A stretch of 64,000 nucleotides of DNA, taken from Neobacillus sp. YX16. Lineage in GTDB: Bacteria; Bacillota; Bacilli; Bacillales; Cytobacillaceae. The translations under genes and the position numbers were made by a program. The notes beneath the pieces were generated by a model, which was given only the letters and a program-made list of their open reading frames with translations, was not told where the DNA came from and did no database searches. This document shows, piece after piece, positions 8,455 through 17,388 of this stretch (the stretch's first letter is position 1; each line of letters opens with the position of its first letter). The stretch is from the NCBI RefSeq assembly GCF_030123505.1, contig NZ_CP126115.1, forward strand, positions 1,192,001-1,256,000. Direction: 5' to 3'.

Positions 8455-9723
8455 ATGCAATTCATTAATAATCTACTTCTGGATATGGAACTAGATCCTA
8501 GATTAGTAGAATATCTTTCGATTATCATCAAGATTCTGCTAATAGGGCTTATCTGTATCGCAACAAATTTTATTTCAAAGAAAATCGTAATCAGGATCAT
8601 TACTCGTATCGTGACAAACTCCAAGGTCAAGTGGGGTCAAATTATCCTGGAAAGACAAGTTTTTCGAAAGTTATCCCATATTGTCCCTTCGATCATTATT
8701 TACTCGTTTTCTTCAACCTTTCCAATCTATCAATCAACCATTGAGAAATTGGCCATTGCCTATACCATTATTGTAGGATTAGTGTTTATACAAAGCTTAC
8801 TTAATGCATTTAATGATATTTATCAAACTTTTGAAATATCCAAGGTTAAGCCTATTAAAGGATATATTCAGGTGGTTAACATTATTTTCATGACTATTGG
8901 GTTTATCTTAGTTATCTCAAACCTAATAGGAAAGAGTCCTCTTATTTTATTAAGTGGTATCGGTGCTCTATCTGCCGTTTTGATGTTAGTATTTAAAGAT
9001 TCGTTATTAGGACTAGTGGCAGGAATTCAGTTGACGGCTAATGATATGGTTCGGGTTGGTGACTGGATTGAAATGCCAAAGTATGGAGCAGATGGTGATG
9101 TTATTGATATTTCTTTAAATACCGTAAAGGTTCAAAATGGGGACAAAACGATTACGATGATACCCAGCTATGCCCTTATTTCCGATTCTTTTAAAAACTG
9201 GAGGGGGATGCAGGGCTCAGGTGGAAGACGTATCAAACGCGCATTGTATATAGATACAAGCAGTATCATGTTTTGCACAGAGGATATGATTGAGAAATTT
9301 GTAAATGTTAATTACCTTTCTGACTACATTATTCATAAGGAAAGGGAAATTGCTGAGTACAATGCCAAAAATGAAATAGATAGGAACAATCGCGTGAATG
9401 GAAGAGCCCTTACCAATATCGGAGTATTTAGGGCATATATCAGCAATTACCTCAAAAATCATCCTAGAATTAATCAGAATATGACCATAATAGTGAGACA
9501 GCTAGCACATAATGAACACGGATTGCCTCTAGAAATTTATGCATTTACCAATGACGTACAGTGGGCCGTTTATGAATCTGTGCAATCCGATATTTTTGAC
9601 CATCTATATGCCGTTGCACCAGAGTTTGGACTAAGAGTATTCCAGAATCCATCTGGGGCTGATTTAAGAAACATGGTTGAAGAATCGAGCAACAAAGCCT
9701 TAATTGGCGAAAGAAGCTATTGA
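8455..9723 (+). CDS. MscS-family mechanosensitive channel (YbdG-like)
   Basis: 422 residues. Several N-terminal membrane helices (~residues 20-165) lead to the pore-lining/beta region: LILLSGIGALSAVLMLVFKD, SLLGLVAGIQLTANDMVRVG and DWIEMPKYGADGDVIDISL, the MscS core. The long cytosolic C-terminal part (IKRALYIDTSSI... onward) is typical of the YbdG/YnaI-type larger channels. Such channels release solutes when membrane tension rises on hypo-osmotic shock. GGAGGA precedes the ATG by 7-8 nt. It is a single-gene transcript, ending at the hairpin at 9841. Confidence 0.88.
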   Translation: MQFINNLLLDMELDPRLVEYLSIIIKILLIGLICIATNFISKKIVIRIITRIVTNSKVKWGQIILERQVFRKLSHIVPSIIIYSFSSTFPIYQSTIEKLAIAYTIIVGLVFIQSLLNAFNDIYQTFEISKVKPIKGYIQVVNIIFMTIGFILVISNLIGKSPLILLSGIGALSAVLMLVFKDSLLGLVAGIQLTANDMVRVGDWIEMPKYGADGDVIDISLNTVKVQNGDKTITMIPSYALISDSFKNWRGMQGSGGRRIKRALYIDTSSIMFCTEDMIEKFVNVNYLSDYIIHKEREIAEYNAKNEIDRNNRVNGRALTNIGVFRAYISNYLKNHPRINQNMTIIVRQLAHNEHGLPLEIYAFTNDVQWAVYESVQSDIFDHLYAVAPEFGLRVFQNPSGADLRNMVEESSNKALIGERSY

Positions 9724-9840
9724 AAAAATCAATCAACGAAAAAAATCGACTGTATTAAATAACTAACGGGTTCGCTTGGAAGGTACAAAATAATAATTCA
9801 CAAGTTAATTCATACATTAAACTACAATAAATCAACATAA

Positions 9841-9874
9841 AAAAACACAAACCAAATCTAGGTTTGTGTTTTTT
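9841..9874. terminator. Strong bidirectional terminator
   Basis: 13-bp perfect stem AAAAACACAAACC / GGTTTGTGTTTTT with a 7-nt loop. T-runs on both strands serve the channel gene on plus and the small frameshifted gene on minus. Confidence 0.88.
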
Positions 9875-9884
9875 AAGGAGATAA

Positions 9885-10168
9885 TCATTGAGTAATCTTT
9901 CTTAAAATAAATACCTGTGTCAGGGCCCCTACAACTGGACTATCGTTTACAGTTACCGCATATTTCATACCATCATAAGCAAGGTAGAAATTTGATTACT
10001 AGTAACATTCTTCACTACGGAAATAGTTTCGACTTCTATGCCATCTTTTTGTAGTTTAGCTACAACTGCATTATTGCACACTTCAGGTTCTTTGTACCAT
10101 TTATACCAATCTTCTAATTCAACAAAAATATTTTCTCGTTTAAACAAACTATTTATTTTGTCTAACAT
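9885..10168 (-). pseudogene. Small hypothetical gene broken by one frameshift
   Basis: The gene begins with ATG at 10168 behind GGAGG and reads MLDKINSLFKRENIFVELED onward to about position 9995 (...ISVVKNVTS). There the frame closes after 67 residues. One frame over, the reading continues without a break as SNFYLAYDGMKYAVTVND, then SPVVGALTQVFILRKITQ-stop at 9885, just before the strong terminator at 9841. Joined, the two give a ~94-residue protein with no signal or membrane segment. I do not recognise the family. The join suggests a single-base indel, either a real mutation or a sequencing error. Confidence 0.6.
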
Positions 10169-10579
10169 AGATTTTTTACCTCCACTTAAATGTAAGAGTC
10201 TTTTCTATATTTCTATTTTATCGTATTTTTATTAAAATAGATGATTTCTTAATACGAATCACAATTTAAATCTCATCAAATCTGAAAAGACTCCAATAAT
10301 TATTTCGGTGGTTGCGAAATACTACGTGATTTGGTCTGTAATTTACTATTAAAAACTCATATGAGCGCTGATATTGCAACAAAAAACGCACTTTGAATCC
10401 CAATTTGAAACACAGTGCGTCTCATATTACGATTTACTTGTTGGCCCTCTGAAGGGAACCCGTTATTTAAATAACACAGTCGATTTTTTTATAATAAAGA
10501 GCTTGAGATATCAACTTTTTTAATGCCTTCTTCGTATCACCTAATAATTCACCTCATCAAAAAACTTTCACCTCCATTT
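10169..10579. other. Intergenic region with a possible decayed minus-strand small gene
   Basis: Apart from the minus-strand hairpin at 10380-10420 I see no intact gene. On the minus strand near 10570 a GGAGGTG site precedes a frame with two consecutive stops that then stays open for about 28 codons; this is too weak to call. Confidence 0.3.
10380..10420 (-). terminator. Minus-strand terminator-like hairpin
   Basis: ACGCACT / AGTGCGT stem; read on the minus strand it is followed by TTTTTTG. No intact minus-strand gene lies to its right, so it may mark a decayed gene at 10443-10570. There a Shine-Dalgarno-like GGAGGTG is followed by a frame with early stops and then GELLGDTKKALKKLIS. Confidence 0.5.
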
Positions 10580-10606
10580 TGTCACAGAATCATTCATTCA
10601 TCCGTT
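10580..10606 (+). promoter_or_regulatory. ECF41-type promoter
   Basis: TGTCACA (10580-10586), 16-bp spacer, CGTT (10603-10606), 33 nt before the oxidoreductase ATG. This matches the -35 TGTCACA and a near-CGTC -10 described for ECF41 sigma factors. Because the second gene of this operon encodes an ECF41 sigma factor, autoregulation is likely. Confidence 0.7.
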
Positions 10607-10638
10607 ATATTAGTAAACAGTCGAAAAGGATGATGACA

Positions 10639-11928
10639 ATGACAAAATATGAAGTAGCTATTGTAGGCGGGGGGATTGCAGGTTTAACGGTTGCAAACTA
10701 TGCAGCAAAAGCAGGGAAACGAACCATTGTATTGGAACAGCAAAAGCAATTCGGAGGCAGAGCCATCACCAACAAAAAGCAGGGGGTATATTTTAATTTG
10801 GGCGCGCATGCACTGTATAAAGGGGAGGCGTTTGAAGCATTCCGCGAACTCGGATTACGGCTTGAGGGAAGCACGCCGTCTATTGATGCTTACGGGATGT
10901 GGAAAGAACAACTATTGCCGTTACCAACGAATGCATCCTCCTTTTTTCAAACGCCGCTCCTAAGCTGGGGAGGAAAGGTCGAATTGGCAAAATGGTTCAT
11001 TAAATTAGGAAAAATGGACACAAGCATTTGGAACAAGATTAGTATCCGCGATTGGATTGAAACTCAATTGCATGATCCAATGCTGCGCAACGTGTTCTAT
11101 GCACTGCTCCGAACATCCACTTATGTGCTTGCACCTGAATTACACGCTGCTGGTCCTGCCTTAAAGCAGCTGCAGCGTGCACTAAAAGGAGTCTTGTATC
11201 TCGATAAAGGTTGGGGGACAATCGTAGAACAGCTGCGTGAACTTGCTGTCCAACAGGGAGTGGAGCTGGTTGCAGGTTGTAAAGTGGCTGCAGTCGAACA
11301 TCGAGATCAAAAAGTACACTCGATTTTATGTGAGGGTGGCACTAGAATAGAAGTATCAAATGTTATACTAACTACACCACCTTCTATTTCTCACAAACTA
11401 GTTCTCCATGCGGATCAAACAGCACTCGACACGTGGAACAAGCAAGCGATTCCTGTTACGGTTGCTTGTCTAGATGTTGGATTGCGCCAGCTGCCTAAGC
11501 CCAATCACCAATTTATCTATGGTTTGGATCAACCAATTTTCTTTACGCACCAAACACGGGAGGGAAAACCAAGGCCAGCTATCATGAGTGGTGATGGGAC
11601 ACAAGTGATATCACTTTTTAAATATCAGGGTCCACAAACAGATGCAGCAAAGGATGAGGAGGAATTGGAGCAAGTGTTGGATGTGGTTCAACCCGGCTGG
11701 CGGAATGAATTAGTGGTAAGACAGTTCCTGCCGAAAATGACGGTTGTCCACGATTTTCCTCATATAAAAAGGCTGAAGGATCCAGGCCCTGCTGTTCCTG
11801 AAATTGAGGGACTATATGTTGCTGGTGACTGGGCCTCGCACGGGGAGCTGCTCGTTGATGCATCCGTAGCTAGCGGTAAACGTGCCGTTTCACAATTACT
11901 AAATACTAGAGAGGAGATCAAATTATGA
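10639..11928 (+). CDS. FAD-dependent oxidoreductase (amine oxidase/phytoene desaturase-like), ECF41 partner
   Basis: 430 residues. The N-terminus KYEVAIVGGGIAGLTVANYA is a Rossmann dinucleotide-binding fold with GxGxxG-type glycines, followed by E at the end of the second strand (VLEQQKQFGGRA). The C-terminal GLYVAGDWASHGELLVDAS is the second FAD-contact motif of this flavoprotein group. The substrate is unknown. I start at 10639 because AAAAGGA lies 8 nt upstream and because a longer frame would begin inside the ECF41 promoter. The stop overlaps the sigma factor start (ATGA), so the two are translationally coupled. ECF41 sigma factors are typically linked to oxidoreductases, epimerases or carboxymuconolactone decarboxylases, and this fits. 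Confidence 0.87.
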   Translation: MTKYEVAIVGGGIAGLTVANYAAKAGKRTIVLEQQKQFGGRAITNKKQGVYFNLGAHALYKGEAFEAFRELGLRLEGSTPSIDAYGMWKEQLLPLPTNASSFFQTPLLSWGGKVELAKWFIKLGKMDTSIWNKISIRDWIETQLHDPMLRNVFYALLRTSTYVLAPELHAAGPALKQLQRALKGVLYLDKGWGTIVEQLRELAVQQGVELVAGCKVAAVEHRDQKVHSILCEGGTRIEVSNVILTTPPSISHKLVLHADQTALDTWNKQAIPVTVACLDVGLRQLPKPNHQFIYGLDQPIFFTHQTREGKPRPAIMSGDGTQVISLFKYQGPQTDAAKDEEELEQVLDVVQPGWRNELVVRQFLPKMTVVHDFPHIKRLKDPGPAVPEIEGLYVAGDWASHGELLVDASVASGKRAVSQLLNTREEIKL

Positions 11929-12806
11929 GTATGGAAGGACTTTATCAAACCTACCAACCTCTGCTTTGTTCCTTAGCCTACCGTATGTTAGGCAGCGTGA
12001 TGGATTCAGAGGATATTGTCCAAGAAGCGTTTATAACCTTTAACCAGCTCCCCAACAGTGAACATATTGAAAACAAAAAAGCGTATCTATGTAAGATAGT
12101 TACCAATCGCTGTCTGGATTTGATACGGTCATCCGCAAAAAAACGTGAGAAATATGTCGGACCGTGGCTTCCAGAACCATTGCTTGATATAGAGAATTCA
12201 CCGAACGATCCTTCCCAAGCCTTTTTGCAACAAGAATCCATCTCAACCGCATACTTGCTATTATTACAACAACTAAATGCAATGGAACGAGCCGTCTTTT
12301 TGCTTCGTGAAGTCTTCCAATACTCGTATGATGAAATAGCTGAAATTCTTGGAAAAAGCAACGCAAATTGTCGGCAAATATTTCACCGTGTGAAAAAAAG
12401 CATGGAATATCATCCTAAGAAACAACCTTCGATTTCAATAGCGGAATCGACAGTAAAAGAATTTGTACAGTCCATCTTAAATGGCAACGTAAATCAATTA
12501 TTGGATCTTATTAGTGAAGATGTCACAATGTACTCGGATGGCGGCGGCAAAGTAAGAGCCGCACAAATACCTATTTTCGGTGCTGCCAAAGTGGTTCAAC
12601 TGCTCCTAAGCCTAACGAAAATGTATACAGGCAAGTTCACGATCAAATATACATCGGTCAACGGTCTACCCGGACTGACTTTAACACTCGATGATCACTT
12701 ACAATATGTGTACTCCTTTGCTTTTAACGGCAAACAGATTCAGACGATCTACGCGGTTGCTAATCCCGATAAACTACGCCATTTGCAATTAGAAGATTCA
12801 ATATGA
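11925..12806 (+). CDS. ECF41-family RNA polymerase sigma factor with SnoaL-like C-terminal domain
   Basis: 293 residues, longer than a minimal ECF factor. Region 2 (YQPLLCSLAYRMLGSVMDSEDIVQEAF) and region 4 (AVFLLREVFQYSYDEIAEIL) are clear. The linker carries WLPEP and the C-terminal extension carries DGGGK, the two hallmark motifs of ECF41. In this group the SnoaL-like extension, not an anti-sigma factor, controls activity. GAGGAG lies 8-9 nt before the ATG. The signal that activates it is unknown. It probably transcribes its own operon from the promoter at 10580. Confidence 0.92.
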   Translation: MSMEGLYQTYQPLLCSLAYRMLGSVMDSEDIVQEAFITFNQLPNSEHIENKKAYLCKIVTNRCLDLIRSSAKKREKYVGPWLPEPLLDIENSPNDPSQAFLQQESISTAYLLLLQQLNAMERAVFLLREVFQYSYDEIAEILGKSNANCRQIFHRVKKSMEYHPKKQPSISIAESTVKEFVQSILNGNVNQLLDLISEDVTMYSDGGGKVRAAQIPIFGAAKVVQLLLSLTKMYTGKFTIKYTSVNGLPGLTLTLDDHLQYVYSFAFNGKQIQTIYAVANPDKLRHLQLEDSI

Positions 12807-12867
12807 CCCCCCTTTTTAAGAAGTATGATTTCTGGTTCGCTAAAAGGTATAAGAGCTAAAAAAACAG

Positions 12868-12895
12868 GCTGCCGGAGTCGGCAGCTTTCTTTTTG
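12868..12895 (+). terminator. Terminator of the ECF41 operon
   Basis: GCTGCCG / CGGCAGC stem with a GAGT loop and TTTCTTTTT tail. Confidence 0.88.
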
Positions 12896-12997
12896 AACTA
12901 AACTTCACTTATCTACAGTATCGGCAACATAAGGGAGCTTGAGTTTAAAAAGTGCTATGTTCTTAGAAAAATGGCTCAAGAATGTTGATAAACCCGC

Positions 12998-13066
12998 CAA
13001 CATCCATTGTGTTGTCAATTACACTCCACACATGTAGAAGCTGTTGCAAAATTAATATTGAAATAG
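12998..13066 (+). pseudogene. Relic resembling the C-terminus of an RlmCD-like methyltransferase (copy 2)
   Basis: A start-less frame reads QHPLCCQLHSTHVEAVAKLI then LK-stop. It aligns residue for residue with the fragment at 8184-8261 (QHP, C, THVE, LILK shared) and with the RlmCD tail. Like copy 1 it is followed at once by a terminator hairpin. A stop codon lies three codons upstream, so nothing more of the protein is readable. Confidence 0.45.
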
Positions 13067-13070
13067 ATAG

Positions 13071-13106
13071 AAGCTCATTCTAACTTTAGTTGGATGAGCT
13101 TTTTTA
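13071..13106 (+). terminator. Terminator following relic copy 2
   Basis: AAGCTCAT / ATGAGCTT stem, 15-nt loop, then TTTTT. Confidence 0.65.
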
Positions 13107-13149
13107 AGAAATCTAAAAGTATATTTTTTTAAAAAAATTTGGATGGATA

Positions 13150-13191
13150 AAAAAGAGGTACCCAAGTGAATTTTGATTCATTGGGTACCCC
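13150..13191 (-). terminator. Terminator of the ABC-F gene
   Basis: GGTACCCAA / TTGGGTACC and further pairing toward the loop; on the minus strand the hairpin is followed by TCTTTTTT, 12 nt after the gene's stop. Confidence 0.85.
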
Positions 13192-13202
13192 TTAATCTTT
13201 AT

Positions 13203-14756
13203 TTAAAACACTTTCGTAGTCCAATCCTCACAATTCCAAATATCGGTCGCAATTTCACGATAGAAATCAGGTTCGTGAGATACCATCAAGATACTTCCGC
13301 GATATGCCTTTAAAGCACGCTTTAATTCTTCTTTTGCGTCAACATCCAAGTGATTGGTAGGTTCGTCTAGAATTAATAAATTCGTTTCTGTGTTTAAAAT
13401 TTTACACAAACGAACTTTGGCCTTTTCGCCACCAGAAAGAACTTCGACTTTACTTTCAATATGTTTCGTCGTTAATCCACATTTTGCAAGAGCAGCACGG
13501 ACTTCTGCTTGATTCATACTTGGGAACGTGCTCCAAATCTCTTCAATACAAGTGTTGTAGTTGGACTGTTTAACTTCCTGCTCGAAGTAACCGATGTGTT
13601 GATACTCACCACGTTCCACGTTACCCGAAATTGGATTAATCAACCCAAGAATACTTTTTAAAAGAGTAGACTTACCAATTCCGTTTGCACCCACGAATGC
13701 AATTTTTTGTCCGCGTTCCATTTTCAAATTCAGAGGGCGAGAAAGTGGTTCATTGTAACCAATAACAAGATCTTCAGCCGTGAAAATCCAACGACTAGCT
13801 GCACGAGCTTCTTTGAAAATAAACTCTGGTTTCGGCTTCTCTTTCCCCAATTCAATAACTTCCATTTTGTCAAGCTTCTTCTGACGGGACATCGCCATAT
13901 TACGAGTCGCCACACTTGCCTTGTTACGAGCAACGAAATCCTTCAAATTCGCAATTTCTTGTTGTTGACGCTTGTAAGCAGACTCTAGCTGCTGTTTCTT
14001 CATTTCATAAATATTTAGGAAGTTATCATAGTCACCAACATAGCGATTCAACTCTTGGTTTTCCATGTGATAGATTAAATTAACTACATTGTTCAAGAAG
14101 GGAATATCATGTGAAATCAAGATAAATGCATTCTCGTATTCCTGTAAATATCGCTTCAACCATTCGATATGCTGTTCATCCAAATAGTTCGTAGGCTCAT
14201 CTAGTAATAGGATTTCAGGCTTTTCTAGCAAAAGCTTAGCTAGCAAAACTTTCGTACGCTGCCCGCCGCTAAGATCATCTACATCTCGATCGAGTCCAAC
14301 ATCATCTAATCCTAGGCCACGAGCAACTTCCTCCACTTTTGAATTAATTTGATAGAAATCATTACTATCTAAAGTTTCTTGTAGCTCTCCAACTTCAGCA
14401 AGCAGTGCATCGATATCAGCACCTTCATCACCCATTTTTGCATAAAGGTCATTGATCTCTGCTTCAGCATCAAAAAGATATTGAAAAGCAGTACTCAAAG
14501 CTTCACGCATCGTCGTTCCTTTTTGAAGTACAGCATGCTGATCTAAATATCCAACACGAACTTTTCGTGACCACTCTACTTTCCCCTCGTCGGGTTGCAG
14601 CTTCCCAGTAACAATATTCATGAAAGTAGACTTACCCTCACCATTTGCCCCAACTAGTCCAACGTGCTCTCCTTTTAAAAGTCGAAAAGACACATTATTA
14701 AAAATCGCACGATCACCAAAACCATGACTTAAATTTTGTACGTTTAATACGCTCAT
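13203..14756 (-). CDS. ABC-F family ATPase (YkpA/YbiT-like)
   Basis: 517 residues with two ABC domains and no membrane segments. Domain 1 has Walker A GANGEGKST, signature LSGGQ and Walker B LLLDEPTNYLD. Domain 2 has GANGIGKST, LSGGEKAKVRL and [12 protein letters not shown]. The interdomain linker (~residues 240-320) is charged and helical. ABC-F proteins bind the ribosomal E site and influence translation; YkpA/YbiT-type members are housekeeping rather than drug-specific. AAGGGG precedes the ATG. It is monocistronic on the minus strand. Resistance function is possible but the close family argues against it. Confidence 0.9.
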   Translation of the reverse strand: MSVLNVQNLSHGFGDRAIFNNVSFRLLKGEHVGLVGANGEGKSTFMNIVTGKLQPDEGKVEWSRKVRVGYLDQHAVLQKGTTMREALSTAFQYLFDAEAEINDLYAKMGDEGADIDALLAEVGELQETLDSNDFYQINSKVEEVARGLGLDDVGLDRDVDDLSGGQRTKVLLAKLLLEKPEILLLDEPTNYLDEQHIEWLKRYLQEYENAFILISHDIPFLNNVVNLIYHMENQELNRYVGDYDNFLNIYEMKKQQLESAYKRQQQEIANLKDFVARNKASVATRNMAMSRQKKLDKMEVIELGKEKPKPEFIFKEARAASRWIFTAEDLVIGYNEPLSRPLNLKMERGQKIAFVGANGIGKSTLLKSILGLINPISGNVERGEYQHIGYFEQEVKQSNYNTCIEEIWSTFPSMNQAEVRAALAKCGLTTKHIESKVEVLSGGEKAKVRLCKILNTETNLLILDEPTNHLDVDAKEELKRALKAYRGSILMVSHEPDFYREIATDIWNCEDWTTKVF

Positions 14757-15157
14757 TTTTCTAACCCCTTATCTAATGTCACATGTGGATATCTTACTAG
14801 ATTTTTGCTGCTTTTTCTATCTTGAATTTTTTGTAATATATGTAATTCGATTTTTGGGTTAAATGAAGTGCCCCGGAATAAGGGAAAGAGTAGTTGTCGG
14901 ACAATTACTTTTTGATGAAATAACTGACCAGATGGAAGACTGAGGAACCAGTTGGGGGATTAGGTTAAGTACGCCATCTGATAAATAAACGGAAATATTT
15001 CGCTTAATTACTAAACACTAATAAAAAATGGGTTAAATAGACGGAGAGACTCCGCCTATCGAATCGAATAACCTTCCCTTGTATACCCCTAAACGAGCTC
15101 CCTCCTACATTTAACCGAAAAATCTCCGCTTATTATACTTCTACTGGTTACCTAAGT
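14757..15157. other. Intergenic region with three hairpin-like repeats
   Basis: No gene. Around 14993-15012, 15041-15060 and 15116-15136 there are three related short dyads of the form ACGGAgA...TCCGCttAT, spaced 50-75 bp apart and separated by AT-rich sequence. They look like degenerate copies of a small intergenic repeat. The ABC-F promoter should lie near 14780-14850 on the minus strand, but I could not assign it. Confidence 0.4.
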
Positions 15158-15868
15158 TCATAATTTCTTTGCAACAGTTACCAGTGCTGGTGATTCAGTA
15201 GAGTAACTTTCACCTTTAAAGTTTCGGTACACATCCACCACTTGAAACCCGACTTTTTTAAGTATTAAAATTAATTGATGAGATGTAACTGGATATAAAG
15301 GAATAGTGTTTTCTGTTGTCTCCCCATTGATCGTTAAACTTGAAGTGAAAAGAAGATGTTCGTCTTTTTTTTCATAATGCCTTAAAAAGGTGAAATCTTC
15401 TTTTTCAATAGCTGGAAAAGAAAAGTCATTCTTGGATAACACTCTATCATAATTCACTTGCTGGAGGATGATTGTCCCATTTGGTTTCAGTTTGATATAA
15501 CATTTCTGTAAATACTTTTCAACACCTTCTAAATCAGATAAATGAGGTAGAGTGTTTCCAATACAAAGGATTCCATCAAAGTACTCCTGAAATTTATCTA
15601 TCTCTTCCATAGCTTTGGTATGGACAGATAATAAAAGCCCCTTCGATTTAGCCTTTTTCTTAATGGACTCGGCCATCGTTTCTTCTGGCTCTGATGCCGT
15701 AACGTTTAATCCCTTCTCTGCAAGGGCAATGGCCATATTACCTGTTCCAGCTCCCATATCCAAGACGGAATTTCCTTCATGAAAATATTGGGATAGGAAC
15801 GTATAAGCAGTTTGATTTAATGGGAAAATTTGATCATAATATGTGGATAAATCTTGATAAAAAGACAA
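15158..15868 (-). CDS. Class I SAM-dependent methyltransferase
   Basis: 236 residues. VLDMGAGTGNMAIALA (motif I, ~residues 36-51), ASEPEETMAESIKK (motif II) and FDGILCIGNTLPHL (motif III-IV region) show a Rossmann methyltransferase. The start is TTG, chosen because AAGGAG lies 9 nt upstream and no ATG fits. It begins 29 nt after the LrgB-type gene on the same strand and may be the third gene of that operon. The substrate cannot be told from the sequence. Confidence 0.82.
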   Translation of the reverse strand: MSFYQDLSTYYDQIFPLNQTAYTFLSQYFHEGNSVLDMGAGTGNMAIALAEKGLNVTASEPEETMAESIKKKAKSKGLLLSVHTKAMEEIDKFQEYFDGILCIGNTLPHLSDLEGVEKYLQKCYIKLKPNGTIILQQVNYDRVLSKNDFSFPAIEKEDFTFLRHYEKKDEHLLFTSSLTINGETTENTIPLYPVTSHQLILILKKVGFQVVDVYRNFKGESYSTESPALVTVAKKL

Positions 15869-15897
15869 TTTGTTGAGCTCCTTCCAATTATATCTGT

Positions 15898-16587
15898 TTA
15901 AAATAAAATCAAAATAAATAAAGGAATCAAAATTGAACTAATAATCGCTGATAGAATCATTCCGGCTGAACTTATAGAACCGATTTCTAAACTGTATTCA
16001 AATGCCCTTGATGTACCAATGACATGGGCTGCGTTTCCTAAGGCCATTCCTTTGGCTAAATCGCTCTGAAACCTGCATATTTTAATGATATATGGCCCTA
16101 TGATCATGCCGCTAAATCCTGTAACCATGACAGCAACTACCGTTAATGAAGGAACAGCGGCTGTCAGATCAGCAATTTGAATAGCAACTGGAGTTGTAAC
16201 AGATTTCGGAAAAAACGAAAACATGATTTCCTTTGAATACCCTAATAGGTTTAAAAAGATAAATACGCTAATGAAATTTACGATAACCCCCACGAGTATA
16301 CTTGTAAAAATGACACGAAAGTATTTAACTATTAGTTTTTTATATTTGTATAAAGGGAATGCAAGCGTAACAACCGTTGAACCTAATAAATGATTTATCC
16401 ATTCACCGCCAATCATATATGTTTCGTATGGAATATTGAATAATAGCAGAATCATAATAATTATAAAACTAACGAAAAGGGATGGATTGAATAAAGGGGT
16501 TGGATACTTTAGATATAGTTTTTTTGCCAGAAAAAATAAACAAATTGTTAATAAGACCATACAGATGCCGATAATTAATTTTATCAT
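15898..16587 (-). CDS. LrgB/CidB/PftB-family membrane protein
   Basis: 229 residues with about 7 hydrophobic segments. The conserved PKSVTTPVAIQIADLTA and GNAAHVIGTSRAFEYS motifs are those of the LrgB family. These act with the small LrgA partner. In B. subtilis such pairs include a pyruvate transporter (PftAB); in Staphylococcus they modulate murein hydrolase activity. The start ATG overlaps the stop of the upstream LrgA-type gene, so the pair is translationally coupled. Which role applies here is not decided by the sequence. Confidence 0.88.
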   Translation of the reverse strand: MIKLIIGICMVLLTICLFFLAKKLYLKYPTPLFNPSLFVSFIIIMILLLFNIPYETYMIGGEWINHLLGSTVVTLAFPLYKYKKLIVKYFRVIFTSILVGVIVNFISVFIFLNLLGYSKEIMFSFFPKSVTTPVAIQIADLTAAVPSLTVVAVMVTGFSGMIIGPYIIKICRFQSDLAKGMALGNAAHVIGTSRAFEYSLEIGSISSAGMILSAIISSILIPLFILILF

Positions 16588-16967
16588 GCTGAAAATTTCT
16601 CCCTATCCTCAATCACTTTCTCTTGTCCCAGTTTTTCACCTGTGTAACCAGAAAAAATCAAAACAAGACAAGTACTTAAAATGAGTACAACAACTAACAA
16701 TAGACCTGTCCCCTGAAAGAAATCAAAGTAATTAATAATGCCGACGGCTGCGGGAATAAAAAACAACATCATCGTTGATAGTAAAAAACCTGCCCCTTCT
16801 TGAATCCATTTTTCAGGAAGTATATGGCATGATAATAAAATAAATAAAATCAGCAATCCTAAAATACTTCCGGGGATAGGTAAATGAAATTGTTTCTGAA
16901 TGAAATCTCCTAATAAAGAAATTATGTAAATCAAACACACCTGAACAATTATTTTTATGACTTTCAC
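16584..16967 (-). CDS. LrgA/CidA/PftA-family small membrane protein
   Basis: 127 residues with four hydrophobic segments. HLPIPGSILGLLILFILL and LLSTMMLFFIPAAVGII are typical of the holin-like LrgA/CidA family. The start is GTG, with GGAGG about 7 nt upstream. It overlaps the LrgB-type gene by 4 nt. In Bacillus, related pairs are controlled by LytTR or LysR regulators, but no such gene is adjacent here. Confidence 0.86.
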   Translation of the reverse strand: MKVIKIIVQVCLIYIISLLGDFIQKQFHLPIPGSILGLLILFILLSCHILPEKWIQEGAGFLLSTMMLFFIPAAVGIINYFDFFQGTGLLLVVVLILSTCLVLIFSGYTGEKLGQEKVIEDREKFSA

Positions 16968-17388
16968 AATGTTACCTCCAAAATAAAAAGTAATCCTGTT
17001 AATTTCATTTTTTTACTTAAATTTAACAATACTTATATATTCTACTCCTAACAACCAGCCTGCTCAATGTATATAATTGGTACTGTGTGAAATTCAAACA
17101 ATGTTCACAATTTAACAAACATATACCATGGTAAACAAATAGTTGCGGATTTTTCTTAATGATATTTGGGCCAATTCCCAAAATTGGCTCAAAAAGACTA
17201 TCTTTTGGACAAGCTTTTTACATTCTTGGGAACATTAACTACTATAAAAATAGTAAGGTTCGTTCAATTAAATAAACTATGGAAGAGATTGAAAATATGT
17301 AGAGGAACAAGGTTTTTATCCTTATTCCATTCTTTTGAAGTACTAATAGACTCTTTTTTTCTTAGAATGACTTAAAACGAATGCATTT
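16968..17388. other. Intergenic region upstream of the lrgA-type gene
   Basis: No gene that I believe. A perfect TGTGAA-N12-TTCACA dyad lies at 17086-17109 and could be an operator for the minus-strand lrgAB pair, about 120 nt upstream of its start. A second hairpin, GGGCCAATT...AATTGGCTC, is at about 17167-17190. A 69-codon plus-strand frame has no ribosome binding site. Confidence 0.35.

Noticed and set aside
17166..17375. 69-codon plus-strand ORF upstream of the DESSA gene
   Set aside because: No Shine-Dalgarno, AT-rich composition and no protein-like pattern.
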